Origin: Tepidicaulis sp002389665
Lineage (GTDB): Bacteria; Pseudomonadota; Alphaproteobacteria; Parvibaculales; Parvibaculaceae
Length of the DNA: 64,000 bases
Assembly (NCBI RefSeq): GCF_965222285.1
Contig: NZ_OZ244942.1
Coordinates: 744,001 to 808,000, forward strand
Direction of reading: 5' to 3'
Both the position numbers and the translations under genes were made by a program. Below the pieces are notes generated by a model. That model was not told the origin of the DNA. It worked only from the letters and a program-made list of their open reading frames with translations, and made no database searches. Shown piece after piece: positions 44,634 to 52,199 of this stretch; positions within the stretch are counted from its first letter, which is position 1; each line of letters starts with the position of its first letter.

Positions 44634-44651
44634 AGGGCCGAAAAAGGCCCT
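44634..44651 (-). other. Hairpin at the ribosome site of the MsbA-like gene
   Basis: Perfect 6-bp GC-rich stem with a 6-base loop (44634-44639 with 44646-44651) ending 8 bp before the ATG. It could limit ribosome access or be the tail of a terminator. Confidence 0.4.
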
Positions 44652-44764
44652 TTCAAGGTGCGCGCGACCATATCACGGGGCTTTGGGGCCGTCACCCGGC
44701 ACGGGACTTAAGATCAGGCGCCACAATCACTTTTTGGTGCCGCCGTTTTTCGGTGACGGGCGGC

Positions 44765-44995
44765 TCAATGGTCGTTTTCCGGATCGAGCAATTTATGCAG
44801 ATGCACGATGAAATAGCGGGTGCGGGCGCTATCCACGTTTTTCTGGGAAACGTCCTTCCAGGCATTATAGGCGCTGGCATAGTCGGGATAGATGCCCACC
44901 ACGTCGAGCTTGCTCACATCCTCGAACGTCACCCCTTGCAGGTCCGACAACTCGCCGCCGAAAACGAGATGGAGAAGCTGTTTGTTGTCGCTCAT
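44765..44995 (-). CDS. DUF4170 family protein
   Basis: 76 residues. LLHLVFGGELSDLQGVTFED and the YPDYASAYNAWKDVSQ segment with a C-terminal YFIVHLHKLL match the small alphaproteobacterial DUF4170 family. Function unknown; typically found next to MsbA/waaA genes, as here. No signal peptide. Confidence 0.85.
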   Translation of the reverse strand: MSDNKQLLHLVFGGELSDLQGVTFEDVSKLDVVGIYPDYASAYNAWKDVSQKNVDSARTRYFIVHLHKLLDPENDH

Positions 44996-45107
44996 GAAAG
45001 AACCTCGCCGGTCATCTGAAGGAGAGCGCTGAATTTACCATGTTTGCGCGGGACTGGCATCCGGCATTCGCCTGAACTTGCGCTCTTGGAGGGATAGGCC
45101 CTTCGCC

Positions 45108-45926
45108 TTAAGGAAGCGTGATATTGTCGGTCCGTGCAATGATCGCCTGATAAAGGGCGGGGCCGGCGGCGATGAAGCTGCGGTGCTTCGTGTCTTCCCG
45201 GTTATAGATGAGCGGGGCGCCCTGATGATCGGTGATCTTGCCGCCTGCTTCATGGATCAAGAGATCGGCGGCGGCAATGTCCCAGTCGTTCTTGCGGTTG
45301 AGCGCCATGGCCGCATCGGCCTGGCCGCAGGCGACAAGCGCGAGGCGGTAGGCAACGGAATTGCGGTCCACGATCTCCATCTCCGGCCAGGGCTCGCGCC
45401 AGGCCGGGTGCTTGAACATCGGCCCGAAGGCGGCCATGCGGCAGCCGTCTATCACGTCGCAGGCGCTCACCTGAATGGGCGCGCCGTTGAGCCGTGCGCC
45501 GCCGCCCGACACCGCCTCGAAAAACTCGTCCATGGCCGGGTTGAAGACCGCGCCGAGAATGGGCCGGCCTTCTTCCACCAGCGCGCCGCAAATCGTGAAA
45601 TGCGGTTTGCCTTTGATGAAGGCGCGGGTGCCGTCGATGGGATCGATGACCCAGACCCGCGACCGCGTCAGGCGGCGCGCATCGTCTTCGGTTTCCTCCG
45701 AAAGCCAGCCATAACCCGGCCGTGCCTCTTGCAGCCGCTCGGCAAGCAGCGCATTGACCGCCAAATCGGCCTCGCTGACGGGATCGCCCTTGCTCTTTTC
45801 CCAATGTTTGGCATCGGCCTTGTAATAGGTCAGCGCCAAGGCGCCGGCCTCGCGCACGGCTTTGCATAAAAGCGCGTGATCCTTAGCCCGATCGCTCGTT
45901 GCCGTTTGTTGATCAGTTCCCGGCAA
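45108..45926 (-). CDS. cysQ: Inositol-monophosphatase-family phosphatase, CysQ-like 3'(2'),5'-bisphosphate nucleotidase
   Basis: 272 residues. Metal-binding motifs LSEETEDD, VWVIDPIDGTRAFI and DWDIAAADLLIHEAGG are intact. CysQ recycles PAP from sulfate assimilation; an inositol-phosphatase activity cannot be excluded. The start is an unusual TTG, supported by an AAGGA seven bases upstream; it overlaps the pmbA stop by 14 bp, so translation is coupled. Confidence 0.86.
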   Translation of the reverse strand: MPGTDQQTATSDRAKDHALLCKAVREAGALALTYYKADAKHWEKSKGDPVSEADLAVNALLAERLQEARPGYGWLSEETEDDARRLTRSRVWVIDPIDGTRAFIKGKPHFTICGALVEEGRPILGAVFNPAMDEFFEAVSGGGARLNGAPIQVSACDVIDGCRMAAFGPMFKHPAWREPWPEMEIVDRNSVAYRLALVACGQADAAMALNRKNDWDIAAADLLIHEAGGKITDHQGAPLIYNREDTKHRSFIAAGPALYQAIIARTDNITLP

Positions 45927-47250
45927 CGGTCATTCCTTCGATGCGCAGGGTCGGCGCGTTCATGCCGTAGCGGAAGGTGAGATCGCTGGCAGGGGTCAGG
46001 TTCGCGAACATCTCTTTCAGATTGCCGGCAACGGTGATCTCGCTCACCGGATAGGCAAGCTTGCCCTTCTCGATCCAGAAGCCCGATGCGCCGCGGCTAT
46101 AATCGCCGGTGACGCCATTGACGCCCATGCCGATCATCTCGGTCACATAAAGCCCGCTTTCGATATCGCCGATAAGCTCTTCGGGCGAAAGCGTGCCTGC
46201 TTCCATATAAAGATTGGTCGGGCCGGGCGAGGGCGGCGCGCCCGTGCCGCGGCTTGCATGGCCCGTGCTTTTCAGCCCGAGCTGCTTGGCGGTGGAAATG
46301 TCGAGGAGCCAGGTTTTCAAAACCCCGTCTTCGACGATGGCCTGCCGCGTGGTTTGAACGCCTTCCCCGTCGAAAGGCTTGGAGCGCAACCCGCGTTTTT
46401 TCAAAGGATCGTCGATAATGCGCACGCCCCCCGCGAAGACGGCTTCGCCCATTTTCTTCTGCAAAAAGCTCGTGCCCCGCGCAACGCTTGCCCCGGAAAT
46501 CGCCCCGGCGAAATGGCCGAGCAGGCCGTTGCTGACACGCGGATCGTAGACGATGGGCACGGCCTGGGATTTGACCTTGCGCGCGCCGAGCCGGCGCACG
46601 GCTTTTTCGCCCGCGCGCTTGCCGATTTCTTCCGCCGCTTCCAGGTCTTCCAGAAACCGGGCAGAGGAAAAATCATAATCCCGTTCCATCGCCGTGCCTT
46701 CTCCGGCAAGAACGGAAGCGGAAAGCGAATGTGTGCTGCCCGTATAAGAGCCGGTAAAGCCTGCGCTTGTGGCAAGATAGACGGAGCCGCGCCCGAAGCT
46801 TGCCCCGGCGCCGCTCGAATTCGTCACGCCTTTCACGGCAAGCGCGGCCTCTTCCGCGCGCAGCGCCGTCTCCATCAAGGTTTCGGCGGGCACATCGCTC
46901 CCGTCGTCGAGCTCAAGATCGGGGAAGCTCGTGGCCAGAAGCTCCTTGCCTGCAAGTCCGCAATAAGGATCGGGCGGGGCGACCTTGGCCATGGCGACGG
47001 CGCGCTCGGTCAGCGCGCTCAAGGTCTCGGGCAGAAAATCGGTGGACGAGACGACCGCCTGGCGCTCGCCCACGAAAACCCGCAGGCCGAGATCGCGCCC
47101 TTCCGAGCGTTCGATGTCTTCTGCCTTGCCAAGCCGGCAAGAGGCGGAAAGGGAGGTGCTTTCGAAGAGAACGGCCTCGGCGGCATCCGCGCCGGCTGCG
47201 CGGGCGGCTTTGACCAGATGGTGAACGATGTCGAGAGGCGGTGTGGACAT
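45913..47250 (-). CDS. pmbA: TldD/PmbA-family protein, PmbA (TldE) subunit
   Basis: 445 residues. Family features are GRDLGLRVFVGE, GASGFWIEKGKLAYPVSEITVAGNL and the closing SDLTFRYGMNAPTLRIEGMTVAG. It lacks the HExxxH zinc motif, as PmbA should; the catalytic partner TldD is encoded at 61686-63110. TldD/E trims short peptides such as microcin precursors. Confidence 0.93.
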   Translation of the reverse strand: MSTPPLDIVHHLVKAARAAGADAAEAVLFESTSLSASCRLGKAEDIERSEGRDLGLRVFVGERQAVVSSTDFLPETLSALTERAVAMAKVAPPDPYCGLAGKELLATSFPDLELDDGSDVPAETLMETALRAEEAALAVKGVTNSSGAGASFGRGSVYLATSAGFTGSYTGSTHSLSASVLAGEGTAMERDYDFSSARFLEDLEAAEEIGKRAGEKAVRRLGARKVKSQAVPIVYDPRVSNGLLGHFAGAISGASVARGTSFLQKKMGEAVFAGGVRIIDDPLKKRGLRSKPFDGEGVQTTRQAIVEDGVLKTWLLDISTAKQLGLKSTGHASRGTGAPPSPGPTNLYMEAGTLSPEELIGDIESGLYVTEMIGMGVNGVTGDYSRGASGFWIEKGKLAYPVSEITVAGNLKEMFANLTPASDLTFRYGMNAPTLRIEGMTVAGN

Positions 47251-47265
47251 GAAAGCTCCTGAGAA

Positions 47266-47310
47266 GGGGGCCGGACGAAATGGCCCCCGTCCTTATATAG
47301 GGCGGGGGCC
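47266..47310 (-). other. Mutually exclusive hairpins between MAPEG and pmbA genes
   Basis: Three short tracts, GGGGGCC (47266-47272), GGCCCCC (47282-47288) and GGGGGCC (47304-47310), can pair as 1-2 or 2-3. Either hairpin sits just upstream of the pmbA start region. Attenuator-like geometry, but no leader peptide was found. Confidence 0.4.
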
Positions 47311-47367
47311 GGGTTTCAAAATCGGGCGCTTGAAACGCCGTTCTGGCGCGCCAGATAGGGCGGGCAC

Positions 47368-47766
47368 TCAGATAAAAGCGTAGTACAGGCAGGCAAGCCC
47401 GGCGACGAGCAGCGCCACCCAGGTCAAAAGCGTGCCGACAAGGCGCGGCGGTGAGCTTTCAGAGGTGCGCGAGACGCCGATCGCATGCAGAAGGCGGCCG
47501 AGCGTCAACAACACGCCGATCCCGTGAATGACCCAGATCGAGGCGCCGAGCGAGGCGACGACGAGCAGGCCGATCAGGCCGATGGGCGTATATTCCACAT
47601 TGGTGATATGGGCGCGGCTCGCATTATAAAGCGCGCTGTCTTCGCCCGTACCGGTCGCGATTTTGGACCGCACCCGGTTCGATGAAACGCGGTAGGCCAG
47701 AATGAGATTGAGAAGAATGTTGAGCCCAGCATAAAGGCCGAGCATCTGCAATGCATAAGCTGTCAT
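47368..47766 (-). CDS. MAPEG-family membrane protein
   Basis: 132 residues with four hydrophobic helices. The segment RVSSNRVRSKIATGTGEDSAL followed by ASRAHITNVEYTP is the bacterial MAPEG signature (glutathione-dependent eicosanoid/glutathione transferase fold). Substrate unknown. It may head the pmbA-to-lpxL run, and is divergent from the macro-domain gene. Confidence 0.87.
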   Translation of the reverse strand: MTAYALQMLGLYAGLNILLNLILAYRVSSNRVRSKIATGTGEDSALYNASRAHITNVEYTPIGLIGLLVVASLGASIWVIHGIGVLLTLGRLLHAIGVSRTSESSPPRLVGTLLTWVALLVAGLACLYYAFI

Positions 47767-47888
47767 GATGTCCCTCCCGGAGAAATCTCCGTCCCCTTGC
47801 GCCCGGCGCTGTCACCGGGCTGATTCGTTTGTGCCACGATAAAGTTTATCATGGCGGGGCTTGGGGCGGAGGGGGCCAAGGAGGGAGT

Positions 47889-48398
47889 ATGAAACGGATC
47901 GCGGTGCATGTGGGCGATATTACCCGCCTCGACGTCACGGCCATTGCCAATGCGGCCAACCGCTCGCTTCTGGGCGGCGGCGGGGTGGATGGGGCCATTC
48001 ACCGGGCCGCGGGGCCAAAGCTTCTGGAAGAATGCCGCGGCCTTGGCGGCTGTGAGACGGGCGGCTGCAAGCTGACGGCGGGCTATGGGCTGCCCGCTTC
48101 TTATATTCTTCACTGCGTTGGGCCCGTCTGGCAGGGCGGGGACGCAGGGGAAGCGGCGCTTCTTACAAGCTGTTATGAAAAGGCGCTGGCGATTGCCGAT
48201 GAGCGGCGCTTCGCTTCGCTCGCCTTTCCCGCCATCTCCACGGGAGTTTACGGCTTTCCAGTGGAAAAAGCCGCGCTCATCGCCGCCCACGCCGTCGCCG
48301 GGCATTTGGAGCGGTCGGACTTTCCGGAAAAGGTGCTGCTCGTCTGTTTCGATGAGGCATCGGCCAAGGTTTACCGCGAGGCGGTGGCCGGCCTCTAA
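47889..48398 (+). CDS. Macro-domain protein (ADP-ribose hydrolase, YmdB-like)
   Basis: 169 residues, a single macro domain. VGDITRLDVTAIANAANRSLLGGGGVDGAIH contains the ADP-ribose-binding Asn and Gly loop; FPAISTGVYGFP is the second binding loop. Likely removes ADP-ribose or O-acetyl groups. No ADP-ribosyltransferase or DarT-like toxin gene is adjacent, so a general housekeeping role is more likely. GAGGGAG site before ATG. Confidence 0.92.
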   Translation: MKRIAVHVGDITRLDVTAIANAANRSLLGGGGVDGAIHRAAGPKLLEECRGLGGCETGGCKLTAGYGLPASYILHCVGPVWQGGDAGEAALLTSCYEKALAIADERRFASLAFPAISTGVYGFPVEKAALIAAHAVAGHLERSDFPEKVLLVCFDEASAKVYREAVAGL

Positions 48399-48478
48399 GC
48401 CCCCGGAAAATCGGGAAAAATTTGCAAATCGGCGAAAAAGTTAACTCCTCGCAAACCTTGCCTGCCTAGGCTGGAGGC

Positions 48479-49084
48479 ATGAGCGATTGGTGGACGAAAA
48501 ACATGACACGGGCCGGGGCCCGCCGGAATTGGCGCGATGGTGAAATCGACGCCGATCCCTACCTCATGCCCGCTTACACGGCAGGGCCCGCGCAGGATCT
48601 GCCGCGCCGCGCCGCCGGCTTCATCCGCTATGCGGCGATCTACCGGGACATGGTGACGGTGAACGATTCATCGCCGCTTTTTGGTGTCTGGACCTGGCGG
48701 GAAAGCATCCGCGCCTATAAGGGTGTGTCGATCCGCGTGGCTTACCGGCGCGGGGACACGAAAGAGCCCGTCATCATCGTCGAGCTCATTCATCCAGATG
48801 CAGCCAAAAACGTGCTGCTTCATGTGTCTTTCGACGGGGCCGACGCTTCGGCGCGCTGGCGCTCCTGGTCGAAGGAGCTCGGTCTTCCCGCGCTCGTGGA
48901 AGACAGAAGCGGGGAAACCCGCCTTGCCGATCCCAAACTTGGCGGCGTCTTTCTCGGCGAACCGCAGCCGCATAAAGGGGCAAGCGCGCTTTCCGCCCGC
49001 CGCCCCCTTTCCTTCGGCTATACCGGCCGCGGGCGCTATTGGCCCGACCGTCTGGTGACCGGCGCCCGCCCGCACGCTTACTAA
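48479..49084 (+). CDS. Conserved hypothetical protein, DUF6101-like
   Basis: 201 residues, soluble. FGVWTWRESIRAYKGVSIRVAYR suggests a small beta domain; the central part VELIHPDAAKNVLLHV and ARWRSWSKELGLPALV resembles DUF6101 proteins of alphaproteobacteria, then a basic tail. No catalytic motif. Converges on the enoyl-CoA hydratase gene with 13 bp between stops. Confidence 0.55.
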   Translation: MSDWWTKNMTRAGARRNWRDGEIDADPYLMPAYTAGPAQDLPRRAAGFIRYAAIYRDMVTVNDSSPLFGVWTWRESIRAYKGVSIRVAYRRGDTKEPVIIVELIHPDAAKNVLLHVSFDGADASARWRSWSKELGLPALVEDRSGETRLADPKLGGVFLGEPQPHKGASALSARRPLSFGYTGRGRYWPDRLVTGARPHAY

Positions 49085-49097
49085 GCCGATTTACTCC

Positions 49098-49880
49098 TTA
49101 CGCGACTTTCGTGAAATCCGGCGCGCGTTTTTCGGCGAAGGCGGAGGCCGCTTCGGCGAATTCGGCCGTTTGCAGCTGCGCGCCGAAGATCTTGCTTTCC
49201 GCATCCATGCGTGTGGCGATCTCGGCAAGTTCGCCCCGGGCAAGTTTCTTCGTGGCTTTGACCGCGCCCGGCGCTTTGGCGGCAAGGGCGCTGGCGGCGG
49301 CGCGGGCGGTTTTCATCAGCTCCGCGTCCGGCACCGTGGCCGCGACGAGGCCGATGCGTTCGGCTTCTGCCGCCCCGACTTTGCGCCCGAGAAGGAACAT
49401 CTCATTTGCCTTTTGCGTGCCGATGGCGCGCGGCAAGAGGAGGCTGGAGGCGGCTTCCGGCACAAGGCCGAGATTGACGAAAGGCGTCTGGAATGTTGCG
49501 GCCTCACCTGCATAAACAAGATCGCAGTGCAAAAGCATGGTCACGCCGACACCGATGGCAAGCCCGTTCACCGCGGCGATGAGCGGTTTTTCACAATAAA
49601 GAATGGCTTTGAGATACCGCGCGACAGGCGGCTCGCCCTCGCGCGGCGCGCTGCCCGCGCCGGCAAAATCGGCAATGTCGTTGCCTGCGGTAAAAGCATC
49701 GCCCGCGCCGGTCAGCAGAATGACGCGCACATTCTTGTCGTCCTGCGCGGCGTTGATGGCATCGGCGGCTGCGCCATACATCGCCTGCGTCAGCGCGTTT
49801 TTCTTTTCCGGCCGGTTGAAGGTCAGGGTCAAAATGCCGTCGCTGAGCTCCTGGCTCAAATGCTCACAGACCTGCGTCAT
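49098..49880 (-). CDS. Enoyl-CoA hydratase/isomerase family protein
   Basis: 260 residues, crotonase fold. The oxyanion hole segments are GAGDAFTAGNDIADF and NGLAIGVGVTMLLHCDLVYAG. The usual second catalytic Glu region reads VNLGLVPEAASSLLLPRAIG, with E present, so hydratase or isomerase activity is possible. It follows the MarR gene by 11 bp and is probably controlled by it. Confidence 0.9.
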   Translation of the reverse strand: MTQVCEHLSQELSDGILTLTFNRPEKKNALTQAMYGAAADAINAAQDDKNVRVILLTGAGDAFTAGNDIADFAGAGSAPREGEPPVARYLKAILYCEKPLIAAVNGLAIGVGVTMLLHCDLVYAGEAATFQTPFVNLGLVPEAASSLLLPRAIGTQKANEMFLLGRKVGAAEAERIGLVAATVPDAELMKTARAAASALAAKAPGAVKATKKLARGELAEIATRMDAESKIFGAQLQTAEFAEAASAFAEKRAPDFTKVA

Positions 49881-49891
49881 GGGCGTACTCC

Positions 49892-50371
49892 TTAAGCTGA
49901 GGGGGAAGAAAGAGCGGCGGGCAGCGGCGCGCTTTTGCCGCCGCTCCCGCGTTCGATAATGGAAAGAAGAAAGGTTTCGATGAGCCGGGCTTCCTCATCG
50001 CTGAGCCCTGCCAGAAGCTCGGCATTGGCTTTTTGAACTTCCGGCCCGCCTTTTTTGACGAGGCGTTTGCCTTCGCCGGTGATGAAAAGCCGCGTAGCGC
50101 GCCCGTCTTCGGCATCCGCCATACGCCGCACGAGGCCTGCTTTTTCCAGCCGCTGCGCCAGCGTCGTCACCGCCGAGCGGTTCATGCGCATGGCACCCGC
50201 CAGATAACTCATCAGACAGCCGTCGTTTGCCTTGATGATGAAAAGCGCGCTCATCTGCACCGAGCTGATGCCGAGCTTTTCCATCAGCTTGCGGTCCGCT
50301 TCCTTGAAAAGCGTGTGATGCGCCAGATGCATCAGATGAAAAAGGCGGGGCGGGCTCAAGCGGCGCTCCAT
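49892..50371 (-). CDS. MarR-family transcriptional regulator
   Basis: 159 residues, winged helix. Recognition helix region YLAGAMRMNRSAVTTLAQRLEKAGLVRR and wing DAEDGRATRLFITGEG are typical. Its ATG sits inside one arm of a 13-bp inverted repeat (50368-50415), suggesting autoregulation together with the enoyl-CoA hydratase. Confidence 0.9.
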   Translation of the reverse strand: MERRLSPPRLFHLMHLAHHTLFKEADRKLMEKLGISSVQMSALFIIKANDGCLMSYLAGAMRMNRSAVTTLAQRLEKAGLVRRMADAEDGRATRLFITGEGKRLVKKGGPEVQKANAELLAGLSDEEARLIETFLLSIIERGSGGKSAPLPAALSSPSA

Positions 50372-50415
50372 TTAATTCACGTATGAAGTAAATGGTACAT
50401 AGGTGAATTAAATGG
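50368..50415. promoter_or_regulatory. 13-bp inverted repeat over the marR start (candidate operator)
   Basis: CCATTTAATTCAC (50368-50380) and its exact reverse complement (50403-50415) are separated by 22 bases. The inner TTCA-cgta-TGAA adds a second small dyad. The left arm includes the start codon. Typical geometry for a MarR operator. Confidence 0.6.
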
Positions 50416-50440
50416 AGGAGTCAATAGAGAGGGGAGCGCC

Positions 50441-51034
50441 TCATTTGTAAGTGCGGCCTGTCTCCGCGTTCAAATAGATGCGGTCGCGCCCGTCTCGGCA
50501 GTAGGTGAAGTAAGTCGGTGGGCTGGTTTTCTTGGTGGATTTAACCCACCCGCCCATATCCAAGAAGTCCTTTTCTGTGCAGGTGCCAGCGCTAATCAGT
50601 TTCAGAGCGGCGCCAGCGAAGATCTTTCTATGCGCTTGGAAGTCATCTGATTTGGCGACCAATTTTTCCGCACCCGAGGCCCCGAGCCCTGGATCACTGG
50701 GGCGAGTCGACGAAAGGTGCTCTTTAGCCACCCATTCAGCCAGCTTTCCTTCTGTAATGCCGTTGTCTGGCGAACACGTGTCATTTCCCTCTTCGACGAA
50801 TGAGCTGCGCCCATTGTTGCATGCGCCATCGTAGAATTTTGAAATGCGAACCCATCCATCTTTTTCTTCGTGTACTTGGACTTTTTCGCGAAAAAGAAGT
50901 TTGCCCACAATGCCGCATTCTTCAGAAGGGCAGGTTCGGCGGTTCAGTTCGTTCGCGGTCACCCAAAAATCGTCTCCAGCGAACGCTGGTTTGATAGCAG
51001 CGGCCATGAGCAAAGCTAAGATCGATATTCTCAT
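50441..51034 (-). CDS. Secreted SH3-like domain protein of unknown function
   Basis: 197 residues. Signal peptide (KPAFAGDD), then a bacterial SH3-like segment (about 23-70: VTANELNRRTCPSEECGIVG and VQVHEEKDGWVRIS). Six or more cysteines suggest disulphides in the periplasm. The C-terminal half (about 115-197) is unrecognised. Base composition and codon use look less GC-rich than neighbouring genes, which may mean recent acquisition. Confidence 0.6.
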   Translation of the reverse strand: MRISILALLMAAAIKPAFAGDDFWVTANELNRRTCPSEECGIVGKLLFREKVQVHEEKDGWVRISKFYDGACNNGRSSFVEEGNDTCSPDNGITEGKLAEWVAKEHLSSTRPSDPGLGASGAEKLVAKSDDFQAHRKIFAGAALKLISAGTCTEKDFLDMGGWVKSTKKTSPPTYFTYCRDGRDRIYLNAETGRTYK

Positions 51035-51095
51035 CCAATGAAGCCGCTTATGAGGTGTGCTAACAGTGATTGTGGTTCAAATAGTAGACGGGTTA

Positions 51096-52199
51096 CTAAT
51101 CGTCGAACAAGTGCCACCGCGCCCAGCGCCCGTGGAAATCGGCGCGGCCGATTTCGGTGTCGATACCCTGCGGCCAGAGGCGGAGGCGAAGGGCGGCGGA
51201 GCTTGTGTCTTTCGCATCGGCTTCCATGGAAAACCAGGCAAGAGGCGCATCATTACTCGCCTGCTTCGCTACGCCTTCCATAATCTTTTCGATCTCAGCT
51301 TTCGTTTTCTGCGGCAGGTATTGCCAGACGATAGTGTGGAAGAGAAGCCGCACGCGGCCGCTCTTACCGGGCGTTGAAAAATGCTCTGCGATCCATGCCG
51401 CCGCATCCGCTCTTTCCGCCTCAAGGCCCGCTTCAGCGGTCGCTTGCAACGCGGCTTCTATCCGCGCAAGGCGTGCCGTCTGATCCGGCCAAATGTAGGA
51501 GAGCAGGCGTTCGCGCGCCTTAACATCCGAGGCGGGCAGGGGATTGAGATCGCAGCCCCGGCGCGCGCCGATTTTAAGCGGGGCGCCGAGCGGCGGCAGC
51601 GGCCCTTCCCAGCGCGAGGTGACGGTGACGGGCAAGGCGCCGTCCCGACGGCGCATGCCTTCCGGCGTTTCAAGCTCGTAAGCATAGCGGTCGAAGGAAA
51701 GATTGAGCGCCGCGCTGGCACCGATCTCGTAAATGTCGAGGGGCAGGCGGGTTTTCTCGGCGATATGAAGCGCCCCGCCGAGCAGTGCGCTTGAGCGGGA
51801 GACTTCATTCGTCTGCGGCGCGCTTTCAAGCCAGGCCGTGAGGAAAGCGTCTTCCGCTTCTATCGCCGCCTCAAGCGCGGACTTGAGCGCAGCATCGTCT
51901 ACGCTCATTGGCGGATAGACCTTTTGCAGCACAGCGCTGCCCGCACGCAGCAAGGCATGGAAAGCCCCTGCCGTACGCAGCGCCAGGGCATCGGCGGCAG
52001 GATCGCGTCCTTCTTCCGTGCTCCAGCCCAACACCTTCGCGCCAAAGGCGCTCTTGCGGCTCAAAAGCGAAGGAAGCAGGCGGCAGACCCGCCCGGTGAA
52101 GGGCGAGCCGAGCGCCTCGCAAGCCGCAGCCTGCTTGGCGAAATGCTCCGGCACGGAAAGGTGCTCTTTGTTTTTGTTGCTATCCAAAGCCGTACTCAT
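51096..52199 (-). CDS. DUF2332 family protein
   Basis: 367 residues. The segments FHALLRAGSAVLQKVYPP, the IYEIGASAALNLSFDRYAYE motif and GRVRLLFHTIVWQYLP match DUF2332, which is predicted to have a SAM-methyltransferase-like fold (EIGASAAL resembles the glycine loop). Function not established. Its start overlaps the citrate synthase stop by 4 bp, so the two are cotranscribed. Confidence 0.8.
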   Translation of the reverse strand: MSTALDSNKNKEHLSVPEHFAKQAAACEALGSPFTGRVCRLLPSLLSRKSAFGAKVLGWSTEEGRDPAADALALRTAGAFHALLRAGSAVLQKVYPPMSVDDAALKSALEAAIEAEDAFLTAWLESAPQTNEVSRSSALLGGALHIAEKTRLPLDIYEIGASAALNLSFDRYAYELETPEGMRRRDGALPVTVTSRWEGPLPPLGAPLKIGARRGCDLNPLPASDVKARERLLSYIWPDQTARLARIEAALQATAEAGLEAERADAAAWIAEHFSTPGKSGRVRLLFHTIVWQYLPQKTKAEIEKIMEGVAKQASNDAPLAWFSMEADAKDTSSAALRLRLWPQGIDTEIGRADFHGRWARWHLFDD

